Below are positions 7,949-17,226 of a DNA stretch of 39,083 bases, piece after piece. Position 1 is the stretch's first letter. Each line of letters starts with the position of its first letter. Both the position numbers and the translations under genes were made by a program. The stretch covers positions 1-39,083 of the forward strand of contig DATFPQ010000001.1 of assembly GCA_035264765.1 (NCBI GenBank). The letters are read 5' to 3'. Origin of the DNA: DATFPQ01 sp035264765 (lineage in GTDB: Bacteria; Actinomycetota; Actinomycetes; Actinomycetales; Angustibacteraceae). Below the pieces are notes generated by a model that made no database searches, had not been told where the DNA came from, and saw only the letters and a list, made by a program, of their open reading frames with translations.

Positions 7949-9027
7949 CCCGTCGCGGGCTCGTGCTCGGCGGCGGCGGCGTCCTCGGCGGGGCGTGGAT
8001 CGTCGGCGCGCTGTCCGCGCTGCAGGACCACCTGGGCGTCGACCTGCGGGAGGTCGACGAGCTGGTCGGGACGTCGGCGGGCTCGGTCCTCGCCGCGCTG
8101 CTCGCGGCCGGCGTCGGGGTGGACGACCTGCGCGCACACCAGCTCGGGCTGCCCACGACCGGGCCGCTCGACGGCTTCTCCTGGGACTACGAGACCGCGA
8201 CCGGGGGCAGCCGCCCGCCCCGCCCGCGCGCCGGCCCGGGGTCGGCCGGCCTGATCGCCCGCAACGTCGGCCACCTTCGCCGCCTGCCGCCCACCGCCGT
8301 CCTGTCCGCGCTGCTGCCGGAGGGCCGCGGGTCGCTGGGCAGCGTGGGCGCGCTTGTGCGGCACGTGGTGCCGTCCGGCTGGGTCGCCCGGGACGGCCTG
8401 CAGGTGGTCTCCATGGACTTCGAGTCCGGCCGCCGGGTCGCGTTCGGCCGCCCCGGCGCTCCTGCCGCGGACCTGGCCGAGGCGGTCATGGCCTCCTGCG
8501 CCATCCCCGGCTGGTACTCCCCGGTGCGGATCGGCGAGCACCGGTACGTCGACGGCGGGGCCTGCTCGTCCACCAGCGTGGACCTGCTGGCCGACCGCGG
8601 CCTGGACGAGGTCTACGTCCTCGCACCCTCGGTGAGCTTCGCCACCGACCACCCGGCCGCCTTCCTCACCCGGCTGGAGCGGCAGTGGCGCGTCCGGGTC
8701 ACCCGGCGGTGCCTGCGCGAGGTGGCGAAGGTGCACGCCGCCGGCGCCGAGGTGGTGGTTCTCGGACCCGGTCCCGAGGACCTCGAGGCCGTGGGCGCCA
8801 ACCTGATGGACGTCGGACGCCGCCGACTCGTCCTGGAGACCTCGATCCGGACGTCGGCACTGGCCCTCATGGACCCGGAGCCGTTGGAGGCGCTCCCGGC
8901 CCGGGTCGTTCCCCGCAGCACCGGGGTGCTCCCCGACGCCGACGAGGAACGGCCGTCCAGCCAGGCCCCTCCGGACTCCGAGCCCCGGTCCCCAGCCGTC
9001 GCCCGTTCCACCCGGGAGCCCTCCTGA
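7945..9027 (+). CDS. Patatin-like phospholipase
   Basis: 360 residues from a GTG overlapping the stop of the acyltransferase gene. The glycine-rich oxyanion loop GGGGVLGGAW lies at residues 9-18, the nucleophile is Ser44 in GTSAGS, and the catalytic Asp is Asp203 in DGGACS, so the Ser-Asp dyad of patatins is complete. No signal peptide is visible and the protein should be cytoplasmic or membrane-associated. The last ~45 residues are Pro/Ser/Glu-rich and probably disordered. It may release fatty acids from lipids made by the upstream enzyme; the actual substrate is unknown. It overlaps the next gene through TGATG. Confidence 0.9.
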   Translation: MTRRGLVLGGGGVLGGAWIVGALSALQDHLGVDLREVDELVGTSAGSVLAALLAAGVGVDDLRAHQLGLPTTGPLDGFSWDYETATGGSRPPRPRAGPGSAGLIARNVGHLRRLPPTAVLSALLPEGRGSLGSVGALVRHVVPSGWVARDGLQVVSMDFESGRRVAFGRPGAPAADLAEAVMASCAIPGWYSPVRIGEHRYVDGGACSSTSVDLLADRGLDEVYVLAPSVSFATDHPAAFLTRLERQWRVRVTRRCLREVAKVHAAGAEVVVLGPGPEDLEAVGANLMDVGRRRLVLETSIRTSALALMDPEPLEALPARVVPRSTGVLPDADEERPSSQAPPDSEPRSPAVARSTREPS

Positions 9028-9530
9028 TGCGCGTCTTCGTCCCGGGCACGCTGCCCCTCCTGCGCAGGCTGAGGGAGGCCGGCCTGCCGGCGCCGCTGGC
9101 GGCGCACGCCGTCACCGGAGCCCTCCGCGAGTGGTATGTCGAGGGCGACGGCGAGGAGCTCGAGTACGCGGCGTCCAGCGAGGCGGCCGCGGCCTCGTTG
9201 CGGCTGCTGGCAGCCGACCCCGGCGCGCCCCCGCGGCGGGTCGTGGTGGCCGCGGAGCTGCCGGACGCCCAGGTCCGCCCGGCCCCCGGCGGCGCCCGCT
9301 CCGCCGTCGTCCTCCGGGTCGACCTGACGACCGACCGGGTGGTGAGCATCCACGTGGACGACGACGATGCGGCGGCCGACGTCGCAGCCGCGGCCCGGTG
9401 CGTTCCGGCGGCGGACGCGGGCGAGGAGCAGGCCCAGCTCACCGTCGAGGACGCCGATGGGCACGAGCTGCTCTGGTACGACGTCACCGAGCTCGACGAC
9501 CTGCTCGACCACCCGCTCGCCGACGGCTGA
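9027..9530 (+). CDS. Small conserved actinobacterial protein (DUF6912-like)
   Basis: 167 residues from an ATG overlapping the patatin stop codon (TGATG). It begins MRVFVPGTLPLLRRL and continues with AAHAVTGALREWYVEGDGEELEYAA, a pattern I associate with the actinobacterial DUF6912 family. Two short beta-strand blocks follow (RRVVVAAELP, VVLRVDL) around an acidic stretch, ending in LLWYDVTELDDLL. No membrane segment or catalytic motif is recognisable. Function is unknown; it is translationally coupled to the lipid genes, but in other genomes such proteins need not be tied to lipid metabolism. Confidence 0.8.
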   Translation: MRVFVPGTLPLLRRLREAGLPAPLAAHAVTGALREWYVEGDGEELEYAASSEAAAASLRLLAADPGAPPRRVVVAAELPDAQVRPAPGGARSAVVLRVDLTTDRVVSIHVDDDDAAADVAAAARCVPAADAGEEQAQLTVEDADGHELLWYDVTELDDLLDHPLADG

Positions 9531-9565
9531 CGCCCGGCCACCCGAGCCGGCCGAGCGGCGTCCGG

Positions 9566-9628
9566 CCGACAGGACCAAACGGGCTGCGCGCCGCCCTCGC
9601 GGGGCAGTCGGCCGGTTGCTCCTGTCGG
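9566..9628. other. Spaced inverted repeat upstream of pruA
   Basis: CCGACAGGA at 9566-9574 and TCCTGTCGG at 9620-9628 are perfect 9-bp complements, 45 bp apart. They lie in the 182-bp gap between the lipid operon and pruA. They could be a pair of regulator half-sites for proline-responsive control or the outer stem of a terminator; nothing decides between these. Confidence 0.5.
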
Positions 9629-9712
9629 TGGGGTGCGGACCCAGGCGGCACGGCGTCCGCGTGCCATGCTGGCGGGAGGTCACGAGCCGGCGCACGAGCA
9701 AGGAGCTCCCCC

Positions 9713-11341
<1,629 letters not shown>

Positions 11342-11501
11342 CCCGGGCGCCCGACACCGAGCAAGGCGGCCAGAGGCTAGCGGCCCCATCGGACTGTGCG
11401 GTTGCTCGGGTGTGGGCCGGCCCGTCGAGCCTGCAGTCCGGGCCGGGTGTGTCCCGAATCGCCCGGTCCGGTAACGGCTGTCGAACGACGCCGTAGAGGC
11501 C

Positions 11502-11530
11502 TTGTCGGCATCTCGTATACAGGATACTTT
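11502..11530 (+). promoter_or_regulatory. Promoter of the ABC importer operon
   Basis: TTGTCG (11502-11507) and TACTTT (11525-11530) fit -35 and -10 hexamers with a 17-bp spacer. The likely start point is near 11537, about 33 bp before the binding-protein ATG. The GTATAC operator lies entirely inside the spacer, so a bound regulator would block RNA polymerase. Confidence 0.65.
11513..11522. promoter_or_regulatory. GntR/FCD operator 1 (TCGTATACAG)
   Basis: TCGTATACAG is the exact reverse complement of the site in front of the GntR gene (22383-22392). The core GTATAC is palindromic and matches the kind of site bound by FCD-type GntR regulators. It sits in the spacer of the importer promoter. 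Confidence 0.7.
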
Positions 11531-11569
11531 CAACCCCGTCCTGGCCCGGACGCCGAAAGGTGGTTCGCC

Positions 11570-13237
11570 ATGCGCAGCGCCCCTCCCCGCACCGACCGGC
11601 CGACTCCGCGCTCGCGATCGCGAGCTGGTCACCGCCCGGCGCTGACGGCGCTGGCCTGCACGACGGGCCTGCTGCTCGCTGCCTGCAGCTCGGTGGGCTC
11701 GAGCTCGTCCGGCGGGCAGACCGGGAGCGACGTCGGGCAGACGGCGCAGTCGGTGAAGCCGGGCGGGGCCGTGACCGTCGCGCTGTCGGCGGAGCCGGAC
11801 CGGCTGGACCCCACTCTGGCCCGGTCGCTGTACAGCCGTTACGTGTTCAACGCCATGTGCGAGAAGCTCTACGACCTCAATGCGAAGGTCCAGATCGTTC
11901 CTCAGCTGGCGTCCGCGCTGCCCACGGCGTCGGAGGATGGCAGGACCGTCACCATCCCCGTGCGCTCCGGAGTGAAGTTCGCGGACGGCACGCCCCTGGA
12001 TGCCGCAGCGGTCAAGACCTCGCTGGAGCGCCACCTGACGCTGAAGGAGTCGGCCCGGGTGAGCGACCTCGGGCCGATCGACTCGGTCGAGGCCACGAGC
12101 CCGACGAGGGTGACGATCAGGCTGAAGGCGCCGTTCGCGCCGCTGGTGGCGGCGCTGTCGGACCGGGCCGGCATGATCATGAGTCCGAAGCAGCTGAAGG
12201 CCAAGGGGGACGACTTCGGCTCCGACCCGGTCTGCGTCGGTCCGTTCAAGTTCGCCAAGCGGGTGCCGCAAAACTCGATCGGCCTGGTCAAGGACCCCAA
12301 CTACTACGACGCGAAGAACGTCCACCTCGACAAGCTCACGTACCGGATCATCACCGACGCGAGCATCCGGGCCGCGAACCTGAAGTCGGGTGACGCGGAG
12401 GTCGCCGACACCGTGAGCACGGAGGACGTCGACCAGCTGAAGTCGGACTCCAACCTGTCGGTGCTCGAGTCGGCGTCCCTCGGCTACCAGGGCGTGACCT
12501 TCAACGTCGGTAACGCGAACGGGGTCGGCACCGCGCCCAAGGTCGGGAACGCGCCGTACGCGAAGGACAAGCGCGTGCGGCAGGCGTTCGAGTACGCCAT
12601 CGATCGGAACGTGCTGGTGAAGACCGTGTTCAACGGCCTTTTCGACACCGCGTGCAGTGCCATCTCGCCGGCCAGCACCTTCTCCAGTCCGCAGGCGCAG
12701 AACTGTCGCCAGCACGACCCGGCGAAGGCGAAGCAGCTGCTTCAGCAGGCGGGCGTGACGATGCCGTACCGCTTCTCGATGCTGACCTCGAACACGCCGG
12801 ACTCGCTGCAGTTCGCCCAAGCCCTGCAGTCCATGGTGAAGGACGGCGGCTTCGACATGAAGATCGAGCCGGTCGAGTTCACCTCGCTGCTCGACCTGCA
12901 GGACCAGGGGAAGTTCCAGGCGGTGCAGATCGGCTGGTCCGGACGTCCGGACCCGGACGGCAACCTCTCCACGTTCGTCGAGACGGGCGGCTCGCAGAAC
13001 GTCGCCGGGTTCAGCAGCGACAAGGTCGACACGCTGCTGCGGCAGGCTCGCCAGAGCCAGAACCCGGCGCAGCGCAGGACCTTCTACGGACAGCTGCAGA
13101 CCGCACTGCAGGACGAGGCTCCGCTGGTCTACATCTACCGCCAGCGCAACCTGACCGGCGTGAGCAAGAAGCTTTCCGGGGTACAGGTCTTCCCGGACGG
13201 CATCATCCGCGTTGCCCGAGCCGGGTTCACCCAGTAG
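11570..13237 (+). CDS. ABC transporter substrate-binding lipoprotein, family 5 (peptide/DppA type)
   Basis: 555 residues from an ATG with GAAAGG upstream. A basic N-terminus and hydrophobic stretch end in a lipobox (LLAAC, Cys39), followed by a Ser/Gly linker. The mature part has the family-5 pattern: GGAVTVALSAEPDRLDPTLA, the VRSGVKFADGTPLDAAAVK block, VRQAFEYAIDRN, and a C-terminal DEAPLVYIYRQ. Such proteins capture di- or oligopeptides, and also opines, glutathione or sugars, outside the membrane and hand them to a DppBC-type channel. First gene of the operon, 13 bp before the first permease. The ligand is not readable from sequence. Confidence 0.93.
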   Translation: MRSAPPRTDRPTPRSRSRAGHRPALTALACTTGLLLAACSSVGSSSSGGQTGSDVGQTAQSVKPGGAVTVALSAEPDRLDPTLARSLYSRYVFNAMCEKLYDLNAKVQIVPQLASALPTASEDGRTVTIPVRSGVKFADGTPLDAAAVKTSLERHLTLKESARVSDLGPIDSVEATSPTRVTIRLKAPFAPLVAALSDRAGMIMSPKQLKAKGDDFGSDPVCVGPFKFAKRVPQNSIGLVKDPNYYDAKNVHLDKLTYRIITDASIRAANLKSGDAEVADTVSTEDVDQLKSDSNLSVLESASLGYQGVTFNVGNANGVGTAPKVGNAPYAKDKRVRQAFEYAIDRNVLVKTVFNGLFDTACSAISPASTFSSPQAQNCRQHDPAKAKQLLQQAGVTMPYRFSMLTSNTPDSLQFAQALQSMVKDGGFDMKIEPVEFTSLLDLQDQGKFQAVQIGWSGRPDPDGNLSTFVETGGSQNVAGFSSDKVDTLLRQARQSQNPAQRRTFYGQLQTALQDEAPLVYIYRQRNLTGVSKKLSGVQVFPDGIIRVARAGFTQ

Positions 13238-13249
13238 GGGGGACGTCCA

Positions 13250-14206
13250 GTGGGTCGCTACCTGCGACGTCGGCTGGGGCACTCGGCGGTGACCCTGGTG
13301 CTCGCGACGATGGTCGTGTTCGCCGGGGTCCGGGCGCTGCCGGGCGATCCCGCGCTCGCCCTCGCGGGCGAGGAGCGCGACCCGGCGTCGCTCGAGGCGG
13401 TTCGCGAGCAGTACGGCCTGAACGACCCGGTGTGGCTGCAGTACCTGCACTACCTGAAGAACTTCCTCACCGGCGACCTGGGACGGTCGGTCCGCACCAA
13501 CATCCCGGTGACCGAGCTGCTCGTCTCGGCCCTGCCGGTGACGCTCGAGCTGTCCTTCCTGGCGCTTCTGGTCGCCTCGCTGGTGGGCGTGCTGACCGGG
13601 ATCCTCGCCGCGGTACGCCGCGGCAAGCCGGCCGAGTGGCTGGCGAACGGCTTCGCGCTGATCGGGCTGTCCGTGCCGAACTTCTGGCTCGGCCTGATGG
13701 CCATCCTCTACCTGGCCGTGGCGGTGCCGCTTTTCCCCGCCTCCGGGTACGTGCCGTTCCGGGAGGATCCGGCCGCCAACCTGCACCACATGGTGCTGCC
13801 CGCCGTCATCCTCGGCTTCGGGCTCGCCGCGGTGATCATGCGGCAGACCCGGTCGTCGATGTTGGAGTCGATGAGCACCGACTACATCCGCACCGCGCGC
13901 GCCAAGGGGCTGGCGGAGCGCTCGGTGATCGGCGTGCACGCATTGCGGAACAGCCTGATCGTGGTCGTCACCATCGTCGGGCTGCAGCTCGGAGCGCTCA
14001 TCTCCGGAGCCGTCGTCACGGAGCAGATCTTCGGCCTACCCGGCTTCGGCAAGCTCACCGTCGACTCGGTCTTCCAGCGCGACTACCCGGTGATCCAGGG
14101 CGTCGTCCTGGTGACCGCGACGGCCTACATCGTGATCAACCTCCTGGTGGACCTCCTCTACTCCGTGATCGACCCGCGCATCAGGGTGACGGGAGAAGTG
14201 GCATGA
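13250..14206 (+). CDS. ABC transporter permease, DppB type
   Basis: 318 residues from a GTG preceded by AGGGGGGAC. The N-terminus YLRRRLGHSAVTLVLATMVVF is the first helix typical of DppB/OppB proteins, then ALPGDPA, LNDPVWLQYLHYLKN and GDLGRSV. The cytoplasmic coupling loop reads YIRTARAKGLAERSVIGVHALRN, the EAA motif that docks on the ATPases. About six transmembrane helices. It forms the channel with the next gene product. Confidence 0.95.
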   Translation: MGRYLRRRLGHSAVTLVLATMVVFAGVRALPGDPALALAGEERDPASLEAVREQYGLNDPVWLQYLHYLKNFLTGDLGRSVRTNIPVTELLVSALPVTLELSFLALLVASLVGVLTGILAAVRRGKPAEWLANGFALIGLSVPNFWLGLMAILYLAVAVPLFPASGYVPFREDPAANLHHMVLPAVILGFGLAAVIMRQTRSSMLESMSTDYIRTARAKGLAERSVIGVHALRNSLIVVVTIVGLQLGALISGAVVTEQIFGLPGFGKLTVDSVFQRDYPVIQGVVLVTATAYIVINLLVDLLYSVIDPRIRVTGEVA

Positions 14207-14231
14207 GCGGCCGGCGACGCGAGGACCGGAC

Positions 14232-15125
14232 ATGACGACCGTCGAGGCCGCCGTCGTCGACACGCCCGCTGCGGGCACCGCCGCACCCCGCCGCCGGCGG
14301 GTGCTGCGCCGCCTGCTCCGGGCACCCCTCGCCCTCACCGGGCTCATCGTGCTGGTCGTCGCGATGCTCGTGGCCCTGCTTGCTCCGGTGCTGGCTCCGT
14401 ACCCGCCGACGCAGACCTCGTTCGCCTCGACGTTCCTGCCACCCGGCTCCCCGGGCCACGTCCTGGGCACCGACTCGCTGGGTCGCGACATCCTGTCGCG
14501 GATCATCTACGGCACCCGCGCATCACTTGTCGTCGGTGTGCTCTCCGTGATCCTCGCGCTGGTCGTCGGCGTGCCGCTCGGACTCCTCGCCGGCTACTTC
14601 GGCCGGATGGACTCGGTGATCTCCCGGTTCACCGACGTGGTCCTGGCGTTCCCCTTCCTGATCCTGGCCGTCGGTCTGGCGGCGATCCGCGGGGCCTCGC
14701 TGTCGAACGCCGCGCTGGCCATCGGCATCGCGCAGATACCGGGAATGATCCGGGTGAGCCGGTCGGAGACGTTGCGACTCAAGGGACTCGACTACGTCTC
14801 GGCAGCGGTCGCCGAGGGGGCGAGCGACCTGTGGATCCTGAGCCGGCACATCCTGCCGAACGCCGTCAGCGTCCTCATCGTGCAGGCCACGGTGGCGATC
14901 CCCGCGGCGATCCTCGGCGAGGCGGTGCTGTCCTTCCTCGGCCTGGGCATCCAGCCGCCCGCGCCCAGCCTCGGGACGATGCTGTCAGAGGCACAGCGCT
15001 ACATCGCGCGGGCGCCGTGGACGGCCGTGATGCCGGGCCTGGCGATCATCGCCCTCACCCTGGCCTTCAACCTGTTCGGTGACGGACTACGCGACGCCCT
15101 CGACCCGAAGGCGAGCCGCCGGTGA
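14232..15125 (+). CDS. ABC transporter permease, DppC type
   Basis: 297 residues from an ATG with GAGGACC upstream. After a ~30-residue basic cytoplasmic leader come the first helix and the DppC hallmarks GTDSLGRDILSRIIYGTRASL and VVGVPLGLLAGYFG. The coupling loop is YVSAAVAEGASDLWILSRHILPN. The C-terminus ends NLFGDGLRDALDPK, as is usual for this subunit. Its last codons overlap the first ATPase gene by 4 bp (GTGA). Confidence 0.95.
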   Translation: MTTVEAAVVDTPAAGTAAPRRRRVLRRLLRAPLALTGLIVLVVAMLVALLAPVLAPYPPTQTSFASTFLPPGSPGHVLGTDSLGRDILSRIIYGTRASLVVGVLSVILALVVGVPLGLLAGYFGRMDSVISRFTDVVLAFPFLILAVGLAAIRGASLSNAALAIGIAQIPGMIRVSRSETLRLKGLDYVSAAVAEGASDLWILSRHILPNAVSVLIVQATVAIPAAILGEAVLSFLGLGIQPPAPSLGTMLSEAQRYIARAPWTAVMPGLAIIALTLAFNLFGDGLRDALDPKASRR

Positions 15126-16201
15126 CCACCTCGACCAGGTCGGACCTGACCCCCGCGCCGGACGAGTCGACGGCCGGCGAGCCGCTCCTGCAGGTGCGTG
15201 ACCTGTCCGTGCGCTTCCGCACGGAGGACGGCACGCTCTCGGCGGTCGACGGCGTGAGCTTCGACGCCCGCGCCGGTGAGCTGCTCGCCGTCGTGGGGGA
15301 GTCCGGATGCGGCAAGAGCGTCACGGCGATGGCGCTCTCCGGCCTGCTGCCGGGCAGTGCAACGGTCACCGGGTCGGTGCGCCTGGACGGCGTGGAGCTG
15401 GTGGGTGCCGGCGCCGCGACCCTGCGCCAGGCGCGTGGCGGCAAGATCGCCTATATCTTCCAGGAGCCGATGACCTCGCTGAACCCGGTCTTCACCGTGG
15501 GCCGGCAGATCAGCGAGGTGCTGCGCGTGCACGAGGGCATGAGCAAGAAGCAGGCCCTGGCCCGCGCGGCGGAGCTGCTCGACCTGGTGGGCATCCCGAG
15601 CGCCCGCGAGCGGCTGAAGCAGTACCCGCACCAGCTGTCGGGAGGCATGCGCCAGCGGGTGATGATCGCGATGTCGGTGGCCTGCAACCCGCGGGTCCTG
15701 GTCGCGGACGAGCCGACGACGGCGCTGGACGTCACCGTGCAGGCCGGCATCCTGGACGTACTGCGCGACCTGCGCGACCGGCTGGGTGCCGCGGTGGTCC
15801 TGATCACCCACGACCTCGGCGTCGTGGCCGACGTCGCCGACCGGGTCATGGTGATGTACGCGGGCCGCGTGGTGGAGCGCGGCGAGGTGCACGAGTTCTT
15901 CGCGCACCCGCGCCACCAGTACTCCGTCGGCCTGCTCGGCGCCGTCCCGGCCGCGCGAGTGCACGGTACGCGGCAGCGCTTGCGCGAGATCCCCGGGCTC
16001 GTGCCGGTCCTGGCGCAGCAGCCGGACGCCTGCACCTTCGCCGACCGCTGCCCGGCGGCTGACGACACCTGCCGGACGTCCCGTCCGCCACTGACCCGGG
16101 CGCCGCAGAGCGCGCACGAGGCGGCCTGCTGGCACCCGGCCACCGAGGTGAACCGGGCCGTGCCCGAGGCTGGGGCGGGCGAAGCGGAGGCGAGGACGTG
16201 A
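15122..16201 (+). CDS. ABC transporter ATP-binding protein, DppD type
   Basis: 359 residues from an overlapping GTG. Walker A is GESGCGKS, the Q-loop is YIFQEPMTSLNP, the signature is LSGGMRQRV, Walker B is VLVADEPTTALD and the H-loop is ITHDLGVV. The C-terminal oligopeptide-transporter extension contains CTFADRCPAADDTC. It hydrolyses ATP together with the DppF-type partner encoded next. It overlaps that gene by 4 bp. Confidence 0.95.
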   Translation: MTTSTRSDLTPAPDESTAGEPLLQVRDLSVRFRTEDGTLSAVDGVSFDARAGELLAVVGESGCGKSVTAMALSGLLPGSATVTGSVRLDGVELVGAGAATLRQARGGKIAYIFQEPMTSLNPVFTVGRQISEVLRVHEGMSKKQALARAAELLDLVGIPSARERLKQYPHQLSGGMRQRVMIAMSVACNPRVLVADEPTTALDVTVQAGILDVLRDLRDRLGAAVVLITHDLGVVADVADRVMVMYAGRVVERGEVHEFFAHPRHQYSVGLLGAVPAARVHGTRQRLREIPGLVPVLAQQPDACTFADRCPAADDTCRTSRPPLTRAPQSAHEAACWHPATEVNRAVPEAGAGEAEART

Positions 16202-17226
16202 CCGCGGAGCGGGTGGCTGCCACCGAGCCGGTGTGCGAGCTGGTCGACGTCGTCAAGCACTTCGGCCCGGTGCGCGCGGTCGACGGCGTCTCGCTGCGGA
16301 TCCACCCCGGTCAGGTGGTGGCCCTGGTCGGGGAGAGCGGGTCCGGCAAGTCGACCGTCGGACGCTGCGTGGTGCGGCTGCTCGAGCCGACGTCCGGAAC
16401 CGTGCAGCTGCAGGGAGTGGACGTCACCCACCTCAGCAGACATGCCCTGCGTCCGCACCGGAAGGCCGTGTCGATCGTCTTCCAGGACCCCGCCAGCTCG
16501 CTCGACCCACGGCTCGACGTCGGTGCGGTCGTCGGTGAGCCCCTACGGCTGCAAGGGGTCGGGCGCGGCGACCGCACCAAGCGCGTCGGCGACATGCTGG
16601 AGCGGGTGGGTCTGCGCCGGGCGGTGGCCGAGCGGTACCCGCACGAGCTGTCCGGCGGCCAGCGCCAGCGGGTCAGCATCGCCAGGGCGCTGGTGTCGCA
16701 GCCCAGCCTGCTCGTCGCCGACGAGCCCACGAGCGCCCTGGACCTGTCGGTGCAGGCCAGCGTGCTGAACCTGCTGACCGACCTGCAGCGCGACCTCGGC
16801 TTCGCCTGCCTGTTCATCACGCACGACCTGTCCGCGGTCGAGTACCTCGCGGACGACGTGGCGGTCATGTACCTGGGGGTGCTCGCCGAGTACGGCCCAC
16901 GAGAGCGGATCTTCGAGTCACCCAAGCACCCGTACACGCAGGCGCTGCTGTCCGCCGCGCCGCTGCCCGACCCGCTCCTGCAGCGCCGGCGCCGCCGGGT
17001 GGTGCTGTCCGGCGACATCCCGACGCCGCTCGACCCGCCGCCCGGCTGCCGGTTCCACACCCGATGCCCGGTCGCGGACCAGCGGTCGCGGACGGAGGTC
17101 CCGGCGCTGCGCCACGTGGCCGGTCGGCTCGTCGCCTGCCACCAGGTGGACGACGACGGCAACGGACCCGATGTCCGGCTTCGTCCCGACGACACTCCCG
17201 TTCCCTCCGGAGGACCCACCCCGTGA
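16198..17226 (+). CDS. ABC transporter ATP-binding protein, DppF type
   Basis: 342 residues from an overlapping GTG. Walker A is GESGSGKST, the Q-loop is IVFQDPASSLDP, the signature is LSGGQRQRV, Walker B is LLVADEPTSALD and the H-loop is ITHDLSAV. The C-terminal extension has GCRFHTRCPVAD. With the DppD-type subunit it completes the five-part importer. Its stop overlaps the start of the gamma-glutamyltransferase-like gene (GTGA), which ties that enzyme directly to the importer. Confidence 0.95.
   Translation: MTAERVAATEPVCELVDVVKHFGPVRAVDGVSLRIHPGQVVALVGESGSGKSTVGRCVVRLLEPTSGTVQLQGVDVTHLSRHALRPHRKAVSIVFQDPASSLDPRLDVGAVVGEPLRLQGVGRGDRTKRVGDMLERVGLRRAVAERYPHELSGGQRQRVSIARALVSQPSLLVADEPTSALDLSVQASVLNLLTDLQRDLGFACLFITHDLSAVEYLADDVAVMYLGVLAEYGPRERIFESPKHPYTQALLSAAPLPDPLLQRRRRRVVLSGDIPTPLDPPPGCRFHTRCPVADQRSRTEVPALRHVAGRLVACHQVDDDGNGPDVRLRPDDTPVPSGGPTP

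Noticed and set aside
11342..11569. Possible extra small gene upstream of the binding protein
   Set aside because: The open frame here runs straight into the lipoprotein from 11396, but the signal peptide, ribosome-binding site and promoter all place the real start at 11570.
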